From: Sapria himalayana
Lineage: Eukaryota; Streptophyta; Magnoliopsida; Malpighiales; Rafflesiaceae
Direction of reading: 5' to 3'
NCBI GenBank assembly: GCA_029783825.1
Contig: JAREIK010003003.1
Coordinates: 114,531-178,530, forward strand
DNA length: 64,000 bases
Shown: positions 42,158 to 55,378 of the stretch, in pieces
Position numbering within the stretch: position 1 is the stretch's first letter
How the letters are laid out: each line of letters begins with the position of its first letter
The notes under the pieces: generated by a model
Databases searched by the model: none
Told to the model about the DNA's origin: nothing
The model's input: the letters and a program-made list of their open reading frames with translations, nothing else
Position numbers and translations under genes: made by a program

Positions 42158-42230
42158 TCTATCTATCTAACTATTTAACTATCTATCAATCTATCTGTCT
42201 ATCTATCTAACTATTTAACTATCTATCAAT
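42158..42230 (+). repeat. 40-bp tandem doublet within the array
   Basis: TCTATCTAACTATTTAACT followed by ATCTATCAAT is repeated with a 40-bp period (cores at about 42165 and 42205). Confidence 0.85.
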
Positions 42231-42565
42231 TTATCTATCTAACTATCTATCTTTCTATCTATCTTTTTTAAGTGTATTAATCTTTCAACCTATCTATCTA
42301 TCAATCTATTTATCTATTTATCTATCTATATGTTTATTTATTTGGATGTTTTCTATCTTCTATCTATCTACATTTCTATATGCTTATCAGCTACAATATA
42401 TTGGTCTGTCAATCTTTTTATCATTCTATCTAACTATCTATTTATCTGCCAATTAGACTATCTATTTGTGTATCTTAGTGTCTATCTATGTGTCTATATG
42501 TCTATCAATCAATATATCTATTTATCTATTAATCTATTAGTCAATATATTTGTCAAATATCTATC

Positions 42566-42600
<35 letters not shown>

Positions 42601-45600
42601 CTATCTAAATTTTTATCTATCTAATTGTCCATCTGTCTAATTTTTATCTATCTATTTATTAGTCTATATATCTATCTATCTACATATCTATCTGTCTATA
42701 AGTCTAACAATCTATCAATCTATTATTCTATTCGACTATCTATCAATCTATCTATTTGTGTTTCTGTCGCTCTATCTATTTATTTTACAATATGTCTATT
42801 TGTACCTCTATCTATCTATCTATCTATTTGTCTATCTTTCTATCTATATATAAGACTATCTATCTATCTATCTATGTTTCAGATTACCTACCATTCTACT
42901 TATATTTCTTTTTGTCTATTTGTCTATCTATCTATCACTCTATCTATCTATCTTTTTATCTATCTGACAAATGACTAACTAACTAACTGACTATCTATCT
43001 ATCTATCTATGTGTCTATCTACATATATGTTTATCTATGTATTTGTCTATCTATAAATCTATCTTTCGATAAATCTATCAATCTCTCGATATGTCTCTTT
43101 GTGCGTATATATATATATGTATATATTTACCTATCTATATGACTATACTTATATTAGTCAATCTATCTATCTTTTTATCTTTCTATTTGTATATTTATCT
43201 TTTGTTTATCTATATATATTTCTATATGTCTATCAATCTATCTATCTTTCTAACTATCTATATTTTATAGATTTATCTTTGTATCTATCTATCTATCTAA
43301 TAATCTATCTTTCTATTTGGATATCGATCTATCTGTCTATTTGTCTATTTGTAAATATTTTTATATCTATCAATGTATTATGAATATATCTATCTATCTG
43401 TCTATCTATGTGGCTCTCTATCTATCTATTTGTCAATTTGTGTATCTATATTTTTGTTTATCTTTATATATATCTATCAATATATCTTTTTTTGTCTATT
43501 TATACATTTGACTATCTATTTATCTATCTATATGCCTACATGCCTATTTTTCTATCTATTTATATATCTAATTGTCTATCTTTCAATCTGTCAATCTATC
43601 AAATTGTCTTCCTCTTTATCTGTCTATCTATCTATCTAACAATCTGGCTATCAATATGTGTATCTATCTATCAATATATTTGTGTATATTTCTATTTTTG
43701 TTTCTATCAATCAATCTATCTATCTATATGTCTATCTATCTATTTATTTGTCTAACTAACTAACTAACCATCTATTTATCTTCTTTCTATCAATTTGCCT
43801 ATTTGTGTAAATGCATATCTATTTATCTATCTTTTTTATATGGCAATCTTTCAAACTATAAATCTATGTATTTTTCTATCATATATATTTATGTATTTGT
43901 CTAACTATCTATATGTGTTTCTATCTATAAGTTTATTATTTGTCTCTCTCATTATTTATCTATGTATTTATCTATCATATCTATTTAACTATATTTCTAT
44001 GTGTCTATCTCATTATTTGTCTATCTATCTATATATCTATCTGTCTATCAACATATCAATTTATTAATTTATCATTCTAATAGTCGATATGTTTATCTAT
44101 CTATCTATATATCTATCCATCTATCTGTCTTTCTATTTGTCGATTTATCTTTCTGACTATCTGTCTATCTGTCTATCTATCTATTTTTCTATCTATCTAC
44201 CTACCTACCTACCTATCTGAATATGTATCTATCTATATGTGAATCTATCAATCTATATGTTTATCTATCTATCTATATGTCTGTCTGTATGTCTGTCAGT
44301 TTGTCTATCTATATTTTGCATATATGCCTATCTATATATGTTTCTATCTTTCTATCTGTCTATCTGTCTTTCTACATATCTATCTATATGTCTATCTTTA
44401 TATCTATCTATCTATCTATTTATATGTCTATCAATCTAATAGTCTCTCTATATATCTTTTTGTCTATCTTTCTATATGTCTATTTGTATATCTATCTATC
44501 TATCTATATGTTTATAAATCTATATACTTATCTATCTATCTATATTTCTATCTCTCTAATTAAGTATCTATGTACCTTTCTATCTATCTATCTTTATATC
44601 TATCTATCTATCTAACTATCTAGCTATTTGTTTATCTATCTATCTATCATTATATCTATTTTGCTGTATATCTATCTATTTGTTTATCTATCTATTTTTC
44701 TATCTATTTATTTTCTTATCTATGTTTATGACTATCTGACTATATATGTTTCTACTTATCTTTATATCTATTTATCTATATATTTGTCTTTCTGCCTATC
44801 TACATATATGCCCATATATATATATCTGGCTATCTATCTATTTCTCTATCTATCTATGTGTCTATTAGACTATCTATATATCTATCTATCTATCTATTTA
44901 TCTATATATATGTTAGACTATCTATATATATGACTATCTATATATCTAACCATCTCTCTATCTTCCGATCTACCTATCTGTCTATCTATCTATTTGTCTA
45001 ACTATCTATATATCTATAAATCTATATGTTTATTAATATATTTGTCGATCTATCTAACTAACTATCTCTGTATCTATCTTGCTATCACACTATATATTTA
45101 TCTATTAGTCATTCTATCTTTGTATATATCTATCTATCATAATATATGTATATCTATCTAATTTTCTATCTATCTATCTTTCTATCTGTCTATCTGTATA
45201 TCTGTTTATCTGTCTAATTGTCCATCTATCTTTATATATATGTGTGTATCTATATATCTATATTTATTTTTATAAGACTATCTGTCTATCTGTCTATCTA
45301 TCTATCTAACTATCTATTTTTCTAAATATCAATCTATCTATGAATCTATCTATCTAGCTATCTATATATCTATCTATCTATCTTTATATCTGTATATATA
45401 TATATATATATTAATCTATCTATTTTATTATTGTTTTATCTATAATTATATTTATCTATCTATCTAACTATCGACTTATATACTTATACCTCTATCTGTT
45501 TGTCTATCTATAAGTCAATTTTTAAATTTGACTTTCAATCAATTTATCTATCTATTTGTCTATCTATCTATCTATTTATATATCAATTGATTAATTATCT

Positions 45601-46680
45601 ATCCATCTATCGATCTATATGTCAATTTGTCTATCTAACTTTCTTTTATTTGCTTATGTATCAATTTATGTATCTATATCTCTGATTATCTATATTTCTT
45701 ACTCTCTCTTTATCTAACTAGCAATCTATATACCTATTTGCCTATCTATTTATATGTCAATTTATTTATATGTCTATATGTATATCTTTTGATCTGTCTA
45801 TTGGTCTTTCTGTCTATCAATCTATCTTCTATCTATTTATCTTAATATCTATCTCTCTATGTATATATCTATGTGTCTATTTATTTTTCTATAAATCTAT
45901 TTATATTACTATATGTATATTTATCTAATTGTCTATCTATTTTTATATCTATATATATGTATATCTATCTATATGTCTATTTGGTCATATAACTATATGT
46001 TTATCAATTTAACCTTGTATCTATCTATCTATCTGTCTATCTTTCTATCATTATATCTATTTATCTTACTTACAATTTATCTATCTATATTCCTATCTAT
46101 CTATCTGGCTATCTAACTATTTATTTATATACCTTTTTATCTATCTTTCTATTTGTCTATCTATATAGCTATTTATGTGTCAATATATCTATCTATCTAT
46201 CTATTTGTTTATCTCTTTATATCTATATATTTATATTTTCTGAACTATTTATTTTTCTATCTATTAAATGATCTATCTTCCAATCTATCAAAGAGCAAAT
46301 CTATCTATATGACTATTTCTATTTGTCTACATATATAACTATCTAATTATCTAACTATTTATCTATCTATCTATCTACATATCTATCTTTTAGTATATAT
46401 ATATATGTTTATTTATCTATATCTTTATATGTCAATCCGCCAATTTGTCTATCTATTTATCTATCTATCCATCTTTCTATCTATCTATTTCTTTATATAC
46501 TTGTTAACTATCTATCTTTCTATTTATCTATTTTGAATCTGTCTATATGTGCAAATAAATATTTGTCTATCTGTTAATCTATTTATATGTCTATTTGGTT
46601 ATTTGTCTATATGCCTTTATTTCTATCTATCTGTCCAAATATGTATATCTATCTATCTAACTAGCTCTCTATCTATCTGT

Positions 46681-46768
46681 CTATGCATCTATCTTTGTAT
46701 TTGTGTATATGTCTCTCTATCTGTCTATGCATCTATCTTTGTATTTGTGTATATGTCTCTCTATCTGT
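46681..46768 (+). repeat. Exact 44-bp tandem doublet within the array
   Basis: The unit starting CTATGCATCTATCTTTG at 46681 recurs identically at 46725 and ends at 46768. It is a recent duplication, since surrounding array units differ every few bases. Confidence 0.97.
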
Positions 46769-47258
46769 CTATCTACATGTATATCTATCTATTTTACTTT
46801 TTTTAAATGTCAATATATCTTTCTCTCACATTGTTTAAATGTCTTTAAATCTATATATTTGTTTATTTAACTATCTAATATATCTATGTTTCTATCTTTC
46901 TATTAAACTATCTTTAAGTCCATTAGTCAATCTATATATTTATGTATCTATATATATATATTTGTCTTTTTTACTATCTGTCCATCTATCTATTTATCTA
47001 TTTGTATATCATTGTTTCAATCTATTTGTCTATATCTTTATCTGTTTATCTATTTAGTTGTATATCTATCTATAAATTAATCTATATATCTATCTATCTT
47101 TATATCTATATATTTGTCTATCTATCTATTTATTAATCTTTCTATCTATGAATCTATCAATCAATCTATCTATCAATATATCTAATTAACAATATATGTG
47201 TTTATCTTTCTATATATCTATCCGTGTAACTATCAAATAGTCTATATGAATGTCTATA

Positions 47259-47291
<33 letters not shown>

Positions 47292-49044
47292 ATAAATCTA
47301 CTAACAATCTATATGTTATTTTCCTATCTATCTATTTATCTATCTAACTATCTACCTATATCTCTATTTATCATCTACCTATTTGCCTATCGGTCTATCT
47401 ATCTACCTATCTATCTATCTTATGTCTATCTTTCTATTTATCTAATTGACTATCTAATTATCTTCCTATCTATGTACCTTTTTATCTAACTATTTGTCTA
47501 TTTGTCTGTCTATATGTTTATATGTCTATTAGTCTATCTATCTACTTATCTAACTATATGCCTATATGCATATTTGTCTATCTATATGTCTATCAATCTA
47601 TTTACCTACCTACATATCTATCTATATATATGTATATCTATCTATCTATTAAATTATTTATTTATCTATCTGTTTGTCTATATGTCAATCTATGTTCAAG
47701 TATATTAATCTATCTATTTATGTAACTATATATCTTTATTTTTATCTATCTATCTATAAGTCTATTTGTCTATCTATCTATTTGTCTTTCTATCAATATA
47801 TCTATTTATATATCTATCTATCTATCTATCATTCTGTCTATCTATCTATCTGTCAATCTATGTATCTATCTTCCTTTCTATCTATATATCTGTGTATCTG
47901 CCTATCTATCCATCTATTTATTTATGTGTCGATGTGTCTATGTGTGAATGTGTCTATCTATCTATCTAACTATTTATCTATCTATATATTATCTATCTAT
48001 CTATCTTTATATGTTTCTATCTATCTTTATTTATATCTTTCTATATGTATATCTATCTATAATACTATCTTTATATCTATCATCTATCTGTCTGTCTATA
48101 TGTTATTTATCTATTTATCTATCTATCTGTCTATATGTATATATTTCTATCATTTTATATATATATTATCTATCTATTTGTATATTTTTATATCTGTATA
48201 TCAACCTATATTTCATTATATCTATATGTCTATATGACTATCTAATTACCAATCTATTTGTCTTTTTTTCTATCTATTTATTTATATATATACCTATCTA
48301 TATATATTTCTATCTACCAATCTAACTATCGGTTTCTCTATCTATATGCTTATTTGCTTATCTACTAATTTGTCTATCTAATTAACTATCTATATATCTA
48401 TCTATCTATGTGTTTGCCTATATATATATATATATATCTATCAATCTATCTAATTTTCTATCTGTATATCTGTCTATTTATTTATTTCTCTTTCTATCTT
48501 TCTATCTATATGTGTATCTTTCTACTTGTCTATCTATTTATTCGTATATCATTTAATATATCTATATATCTTTCTATCTATATGTCTTTATGTTTATATG
48601 ACTATTTTTGTATCAATCGATCTAATTTTATATATATATATTTTTCAATATGTAAATCTATCAAATATGTCTATCTGACTATCTATTTATCTGACTATCT
48701 ATATATCTATGAAATTTATCTATTTGTCTATCTATATATCTTTCTATCCGTTTTTGGTTTATCTACCTTTTTATCTATCTGCCAATATGTGCATCTGTCT
48801 ATCTATCTATTTCACTACTTGTCTATCTATATATATTCCTTTATATCTATCAAAATATTTGTTTATTTCTATGTCTCTCTATGTCACTATATGTCTATAT
48901 GTCTAACTGTCTATCTTTATATCTTTATATCTTTCTATCTATCTATATGACTATATCTTTATCAGTATGTCTATTTATCTATTGAAATCTATATATATCT
49001 ATGTCTATTTGTATAACTATCTATCTTTATATAAGTCTATCTAT

Positions 49045-51208
49045 CTATCTATTTAAAATTCTATCTATCTATCTTTCTATCTGTCTGTCAATCTATCAAT
49101 CTACCTTTATATATATATATATATATATATATTTGTCTGTCTATCTCTTTATTTATCTATCTATCTATTTGCCTATATGATTATCTATCTATCTATATAT
49201 ATGTCTATCAATCTATCTATTTATCTCTCTATCTTCTTATGTGGCTATTTGTCTATTTGTCTACCTATCTATCTTTCTATCTATTTTTTTCTCTATCTAT
49301 TTGTCTATCTATTTATCTATTTATCTATCTATCTATATATCTATATATCTTCTTATATATCTATCTATATATCTATATATTTATTTATCTTTTGATATGT
49401 TATCTATATAGTTGTCTATCTATCTATTATCTATCAATTAACTATCTATTATTTATTTATTTGTAAATCAATCAATCTATCTATCTATCTAATTATTTCT
49501 ATATTTATCTATCTGTCTATCTATGTATGTATCTATCTATCTATATATTTATTTGTCTATCTATCTATCTATCTATCTAACTAATTAACTTTCTATCTAT
49601 CTATTTATCTAACAATATAAATATGTTTTTATCTATATGTCAATCAGTCTATCTTTTTATCTGTCTAACTATCTATCTATGTATCTAACTATCTTCCAAT
49701 CTATTTATATATCTATCTATCTATTATATATTTATCTATCTATCTGCCTATCTACCTTTCAATTTATTTGTCTATCTAAATATCTATCTATAAGTCTATC
49801 TATCTTTCAATATGCCTTTTTATCAATTAATCAATCAATCTATCTATCTTAATATTTATCTATCGATCTATCTATCTGTCTAACTATGTAACTATATTTC
49901 TATCATTAATCTATAAGTCAATGTGTCTGTATATATATATAAACTTATATTTATATTTATATTTATATATTTATGTGTATCTATCTGTATAATAGTCTAT
50001 CTTCCTATCTAACTAGCTATCTATCTATATATTATCCAGTTTATCTATCTATTTGTATATTTCTTTATCTATCTAATTTGATTTCTATTTTTATATATGT
50101 TTATCTATCTATATGTATAACTATCTATTTGACTATATGTCTATATTTTCATCTATCTATATATGTATTTTTCTATAAACTATCTGTTTATTTATCTTTC
50201 TGGCGAACTATTTATTTATCATTCTATTAATATGTCTATATGTCTATCTATTTATCTATCTATTTGTATATCTACCTATATGTTGATATGTCTATCTATT
50301 TATCTATCTATATATCTTTTTATCTATATGTATATCCATTTATTTGTATATCTCTCTATCTCTCTATCTATCTATATATATATCTGTCAATCTATATATA
50401 TTTATATCTATGGAATGATTTTATGTTTATCAGTCAATTTGTCTATCTATATATCTCTATATATGTCTATTTATCTATATATATATATATCTATATTCCT
50501 ATATATCTAACTATCTATCAATCTATCTAATTTTCAATCTATTTATCTCTCTATATGTCTATCTATCTTTCTATCTATATATATATCTATCTATATCTAT
50601 ATATGTCTATTTATCTACTTATTTATCTGTCTATTTATATGCTATATATATCTATTTATCTGTCTATCTTGCAATTTATCTATTCGTCTGTCTATTTATC
50701 TATCTATCTGCCTTTATGAATATCTATCTTTATCTTTATCTCTCTATCTATCTATATGGCAAACTATTTATCTATTACTCTGCCTATCTATTTATCGATA
50801 TATATATATATATTTATTTATTTATTTATTTATTTATTTATTTCTATTTGTCTATTTGTATGTTTATCTATTGATTTATATTTATGTCTATCTATCTATC
50901 TCTCTACCTATCTATCTATATAGTTATCTACCTATCAATCGATTTATTTGTATATTTTTTTACTTTTCTATTTGTCTATCTATCTAAATATGTGTCACTT
51001 AATCAATCAATCTATAAATTTATATATCTATTTGTCTATCTATCTAATTATCTAACGGTCAAACTATCTATTTGTATAACTATATAACTATGTTTCTATC
51101 TATCAATCTACTAGTCTATCTTTTTATCTATCTATCTATATATCTTTTTGTCTGTGTATATATCAGTCTACCAATCTTTTTATCTATCTAACTAACTAAC
51201 TATCTATC
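49045..51208 (+). repeat. 2.1-kb tandem segmental duplication, copy A
   Basis: Starting at TATTTAAAATT near 49045, this block matches 51209-53290 in order and almost base for base. Landmarks include GCCTATATGATTATC (49171), AACAATATAAATATG (49612), CAATATGCCTTTTTATC (49809), the ATGGAATGATTTTATG block (near 50410) and AACGGTCAAACTAT (near 51053). Differences are mainly whole TCTA units, (TA)n lengths and scattered substitutions. Confidence 0.93.
50799..50843. repeat. (TA)n plus (TTTA)n compound microsatellite
   Basis: TA units run into about seven TTTA units. In duplicate copy B (near 52902) the TTTA part is absent and the TA part is longer, so this locus has changed since the duplication. 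Confidence 0.9.
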
Positions 51209-51438
51209 TATTTAAAATTTTATCTATCTATCGTTCTATCTATCTGTCTATCTATCAATCTATATTACTGTCTATATATATTTGTTTGTCTATCTCTTTA
51301 TTTTTCTATCTAACTATTTGCCTATATGATTATCTATCTATCTATATATATGTCTATAAATCTATCTATTTATCTTTTTATCTTTCTATGTGGCTATTTG
51401 TCTATTTGTCTACCTACCTATCTATCTGTCTATCTATT

Positions 51439-51469
<31 letters not shown>

Positions 51470-52544
51470 CTTCTTATAAATCTATCTATCTATATATCTA
51501 TCTATTTATTTATCTATTGATATGTTATCTATATAGTTGTCTATCTATCTATTATCTATTAATTAACTATCTATTATTTATTTATTTGTAAATCAATCAA
51601 TCTATCTATCTATCTAATTATTTCTATATTTATATATCTGTTTATCTATGTATTTATCTAACTATCTATATATTTATTTGTCTATCTATCTATCTATCTA
51701 TCTAACTAATTAACTTTCTATCTATCTATTTTTCTAACAATATAAATATGTTTTTATCTATCTATCAATCAGTCTATCTTTTTATCTGTCTAACTATCTA
51801 TCTATCTATGTATCTAACTATCTTCCAATCTATTTATATATCTATCTATCTATCTATCTATTATATATTTATCTATCTATCTGCCTATCTACCTTTCGAT
51901 TTATTTGTCTATCTAAATATCTATCTATAAGTCTATCTATCTTTCAATATGCCTTTTTATCTATTAATCAATCTATCTATCTTTATATTTATCTATCTAT
52001 CTATCTGTCTAACTATGTAACTATATTTCTATCATTAATCTATAAGTCAATGTGTCTGTATATATATATATATATATACTTATATTTATATTTATATTTA
52101 TGTGTATCTATCTGTATAATAGTCTATCTTCCTATCTAACTAGCTATCTATCTATATATTATCCAGTTTATCTATCTATTTGTATATTTCTTTATCTATC
52201 TAATTTGATTTCTATTTTTATATATGTTTATCTATCTATATGTATAACTATCTATTTGACTATATGTCTAAATTTTAATTTATCTATATATGTATTTTTC
52301 TATAAACTATCTGTGTATTTATCTCTCTGGTGAACTATTTATTTATCATTCTATTAATATGTCTATATGTCTTTCTATTTATCTATCTATATATATTTTT
52401 ATCTATATGTATATCCATTTATTTGTATCTCTCTATCTATCTATTTATATATCTGTCAATCTATATATATTTATATCTATGGAATGATTTTATGTTTATC
52501 AGTCAATTTGTCTATCTATATATCTATATATATGTCTATTTATC

Positions 52545-52588
<44 letters not shown>

Positions 52589-53290
52589 CTATATTCCTAT
52601 ATGTCTAACTATCTATCTATCTAATTTTCAATCTATTTATCTCTCCATATGTCTATCTATCTTTCTATATATATATATCTATCTATATCTCTATATGTCT
52701 ATCTATGGACTTATTTATCTGTCTATCTATATGCTATATATATATATATATCTATTTATCTATCTATCTTACTATTGTCTATTCGTCTGTCTATTTATCT
52801 ATCTATCTGCCTTTATGAATATCTATCTATATCTTTCTCTCTCTATCTATCTATCTGGCAAACTATTTATCTATTAATATGTCTATCTATTTATCGATTT
52901 ATATATATATATATATATATATATATCTATATTTTTATATCTATTTGTCTATTTGTATGTTTATCTATTGATTTATATTTATGTCTATCTATCTATCTCT
53001 CTACCTATCAATCGATATATTTGTATATTTGTTTACTTTTCTATTTGTTTATCTATCTAAATATGTATCACTTAATCAATCAATCTATAAATTTATATAT
53101 CTATTTATTTATCTATTTGTCTATCTATCTAATTATCTAACGGTCAAACTATATATTTGTATAACTATATAACAATGTTTCTATCTATCAATCTATTAGT
53201 CTATCGTTTTATCTATCTATCTATATATCTATTTGTCTGTGTATATATCTGTCTACCAATCTATTTATCTATCTAACTATCTATCATGCT
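51209..53290 (+). repeat. 2.1-kb tandem segmental duplication, copy B
   Basis: Head-to-tail copy of 49045-51208 with the same landmarks: GCCTATATGATTATC (51320), AACAATATAAATATG (51735), ATGGAATGATTTTATG (near 52480), AACGGTCAAACTAT (near 53139). The offset drifts from 2149 to about 2090 because of indels, including a shorter (TTTA)n and a longer (TA)n. Confidence 0.93.
52547..52584. repeat. (TA)n dinucleotide run
   Basis: About 19 TA units. The equivalent site in copy A (near 50478) has only a short run. Confidence 0.95.
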
Positions 53291-55330
53291 ATTTTTTATT
53301 TGTCTATCAAACTATTTACCTTTTATCTATTAATTTATCTACCTATCTCCCTATGTGTCTATAGTTCTATCTATCAATCTATCTAGCTATCATTCAATCA
53401 ATATATCTATCTAATTTATGTCTGTTCATCTTTAAATCTATTATTTATATATCTATTTATTTAGCTATCTGTCTATCTATATATCTATCTATGTATCTAT
53501 CTTTATGCCTATCTTTCTAACTTTCTACTTGTTTATCATCTATCAATCGAATGACTATTTGTCTATCTATCTATCACTCTATCTATCAGTCTAATTATCT
53601 ATGTATCTTTCTATTTGTCTAATTATCTATCTGTCTATCTTTTTATCTTTATATCTATCTATATAACTTTTTAACTATCTTTTTGATTGCCTATTTATAT
53701 ATCTATCTATCTAAATATCTATCTATTTATCAACTATTTATCTGTTTAATTGTCTATCTAACTTTTATTCTATCTGTCTATCTATCTGTCTATCTATTTG
53801 TCTATCTATATTTTTGTCTGTGTCTATAAGCCTATCTATCTAGTTATTTATGATTCAATCAATCAATCAATCTATATATAAATCTATCTATCTATCTATA
53901 TGTCAATCAATATATTAGTCTATATGTCTATAAATATATATATATATCTATATATTTGTTTTTCTATCTATCTCCTTATCTATATATCTATCTAATTATC
54001 TATGTGTATCTTTGTCTATCTATTTATATGTCTATTCTCTATCTATCTATTTGTATATCTTTCTATGTGTCTATCTGTCTATTTATATATGTGCTAATCT
54101 ATCAATATATGTATATGTCTATTTGATTCTTTGTCTATCTGTCTATCTATCAATCTATCAATATATTTATCTATCTAATTATCTTACTCTCTAATTTTCT
54201 AATTATCTTACTAACTTTCTGTAAATAAGTCTTTTTACCTAATAGTCTACCCATCTATCTTTCTGTCATTCAATTTGTATATCTATCTATCTATCTATCT
54301 GTATGTCTATCTATATATCTTTATATCTATCTATCTTTTTTTCTTTCTATCTATCTGCCAATCTGTCAATCTATTTATCTATCACTCTATCTTTGTGTCC
54401 ATCTATCTAATTCTTATATATCTATCTATCGATTTATCTATCTATTTATTTGTCTATTAGACAATTGACTATTTATTTATCTGTCTATCAAACTATTTGT
54501 CTACCTATGTATTTATCAATTTGTCAACTATAAAGCTATGTATCTCTCTATCTCTCAATCTATTGATCTTTCTATTTATATAATTTTGTAATTGTCTATT
54601 TGTGTATCTGTCTAACTATATAACTATGTTTCTCTCTAATAGTCTATTAGTATATCTATTTATCTGTCTATCTATCTATATTGTTGTCTATCTATATATC
54701 TATCTATCTGCCAATAGTTTATCTATCAATTATTTATCTAACTATCTGTCTATATGACTATTAGTTTATTTATCTCTCTATCATACTGTATATCTACCTA
54801 TATGCTTATCTATCTATATATCTATGTCTATGTGTCTATCCATCTAACTATTTATCTAACTATCTATTTTTTGTCTGTTTATCTTTTAATTTGTCTATCT
54901 TTCAATCTATTTATCTATAAATCTGTATATCTATTTATAAATATATCAATTTTTCTTTTTATCATTCTTTCTTTTTATCTTTCTATCTACCTTTCATCTT
55001 TCAATGTATTTGTCTATCTATCTATTTGTGTATTAGTCTATCTATGTATCTTTTTACCTATCTAACTAACTGACTAACTAACTAACTATCTATCTATCTT
55101 TCTATCTACCTAACAATATGTTTATTTTTCTGTCTATCTATATATTTCTCTATATGTATATCTATCAATCTATATATTTGTCTACCTATCTATCTATCTA
55201 TTGACTGTTTACTTTTTATCTATCAATTAGTCTATATATTTGTCTAATTGTCTATATGTCTATATATATATATATCTTTTTATCTATATATATGTCAATC
55301 AATTTGTAAGTCTCTATGTCTGTCTATCTA

Positions 55331-55338
<8 letters not shown>

Positions 55339-55377
<39 letters not shown>
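55339..55377. repeat. (TA)n dinucleotide run
   Basis: About 19 uninterrupted TA units inside the TCTA array. Confidence 0.95.
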
Positions 55378-55378
<1 letters not shown>

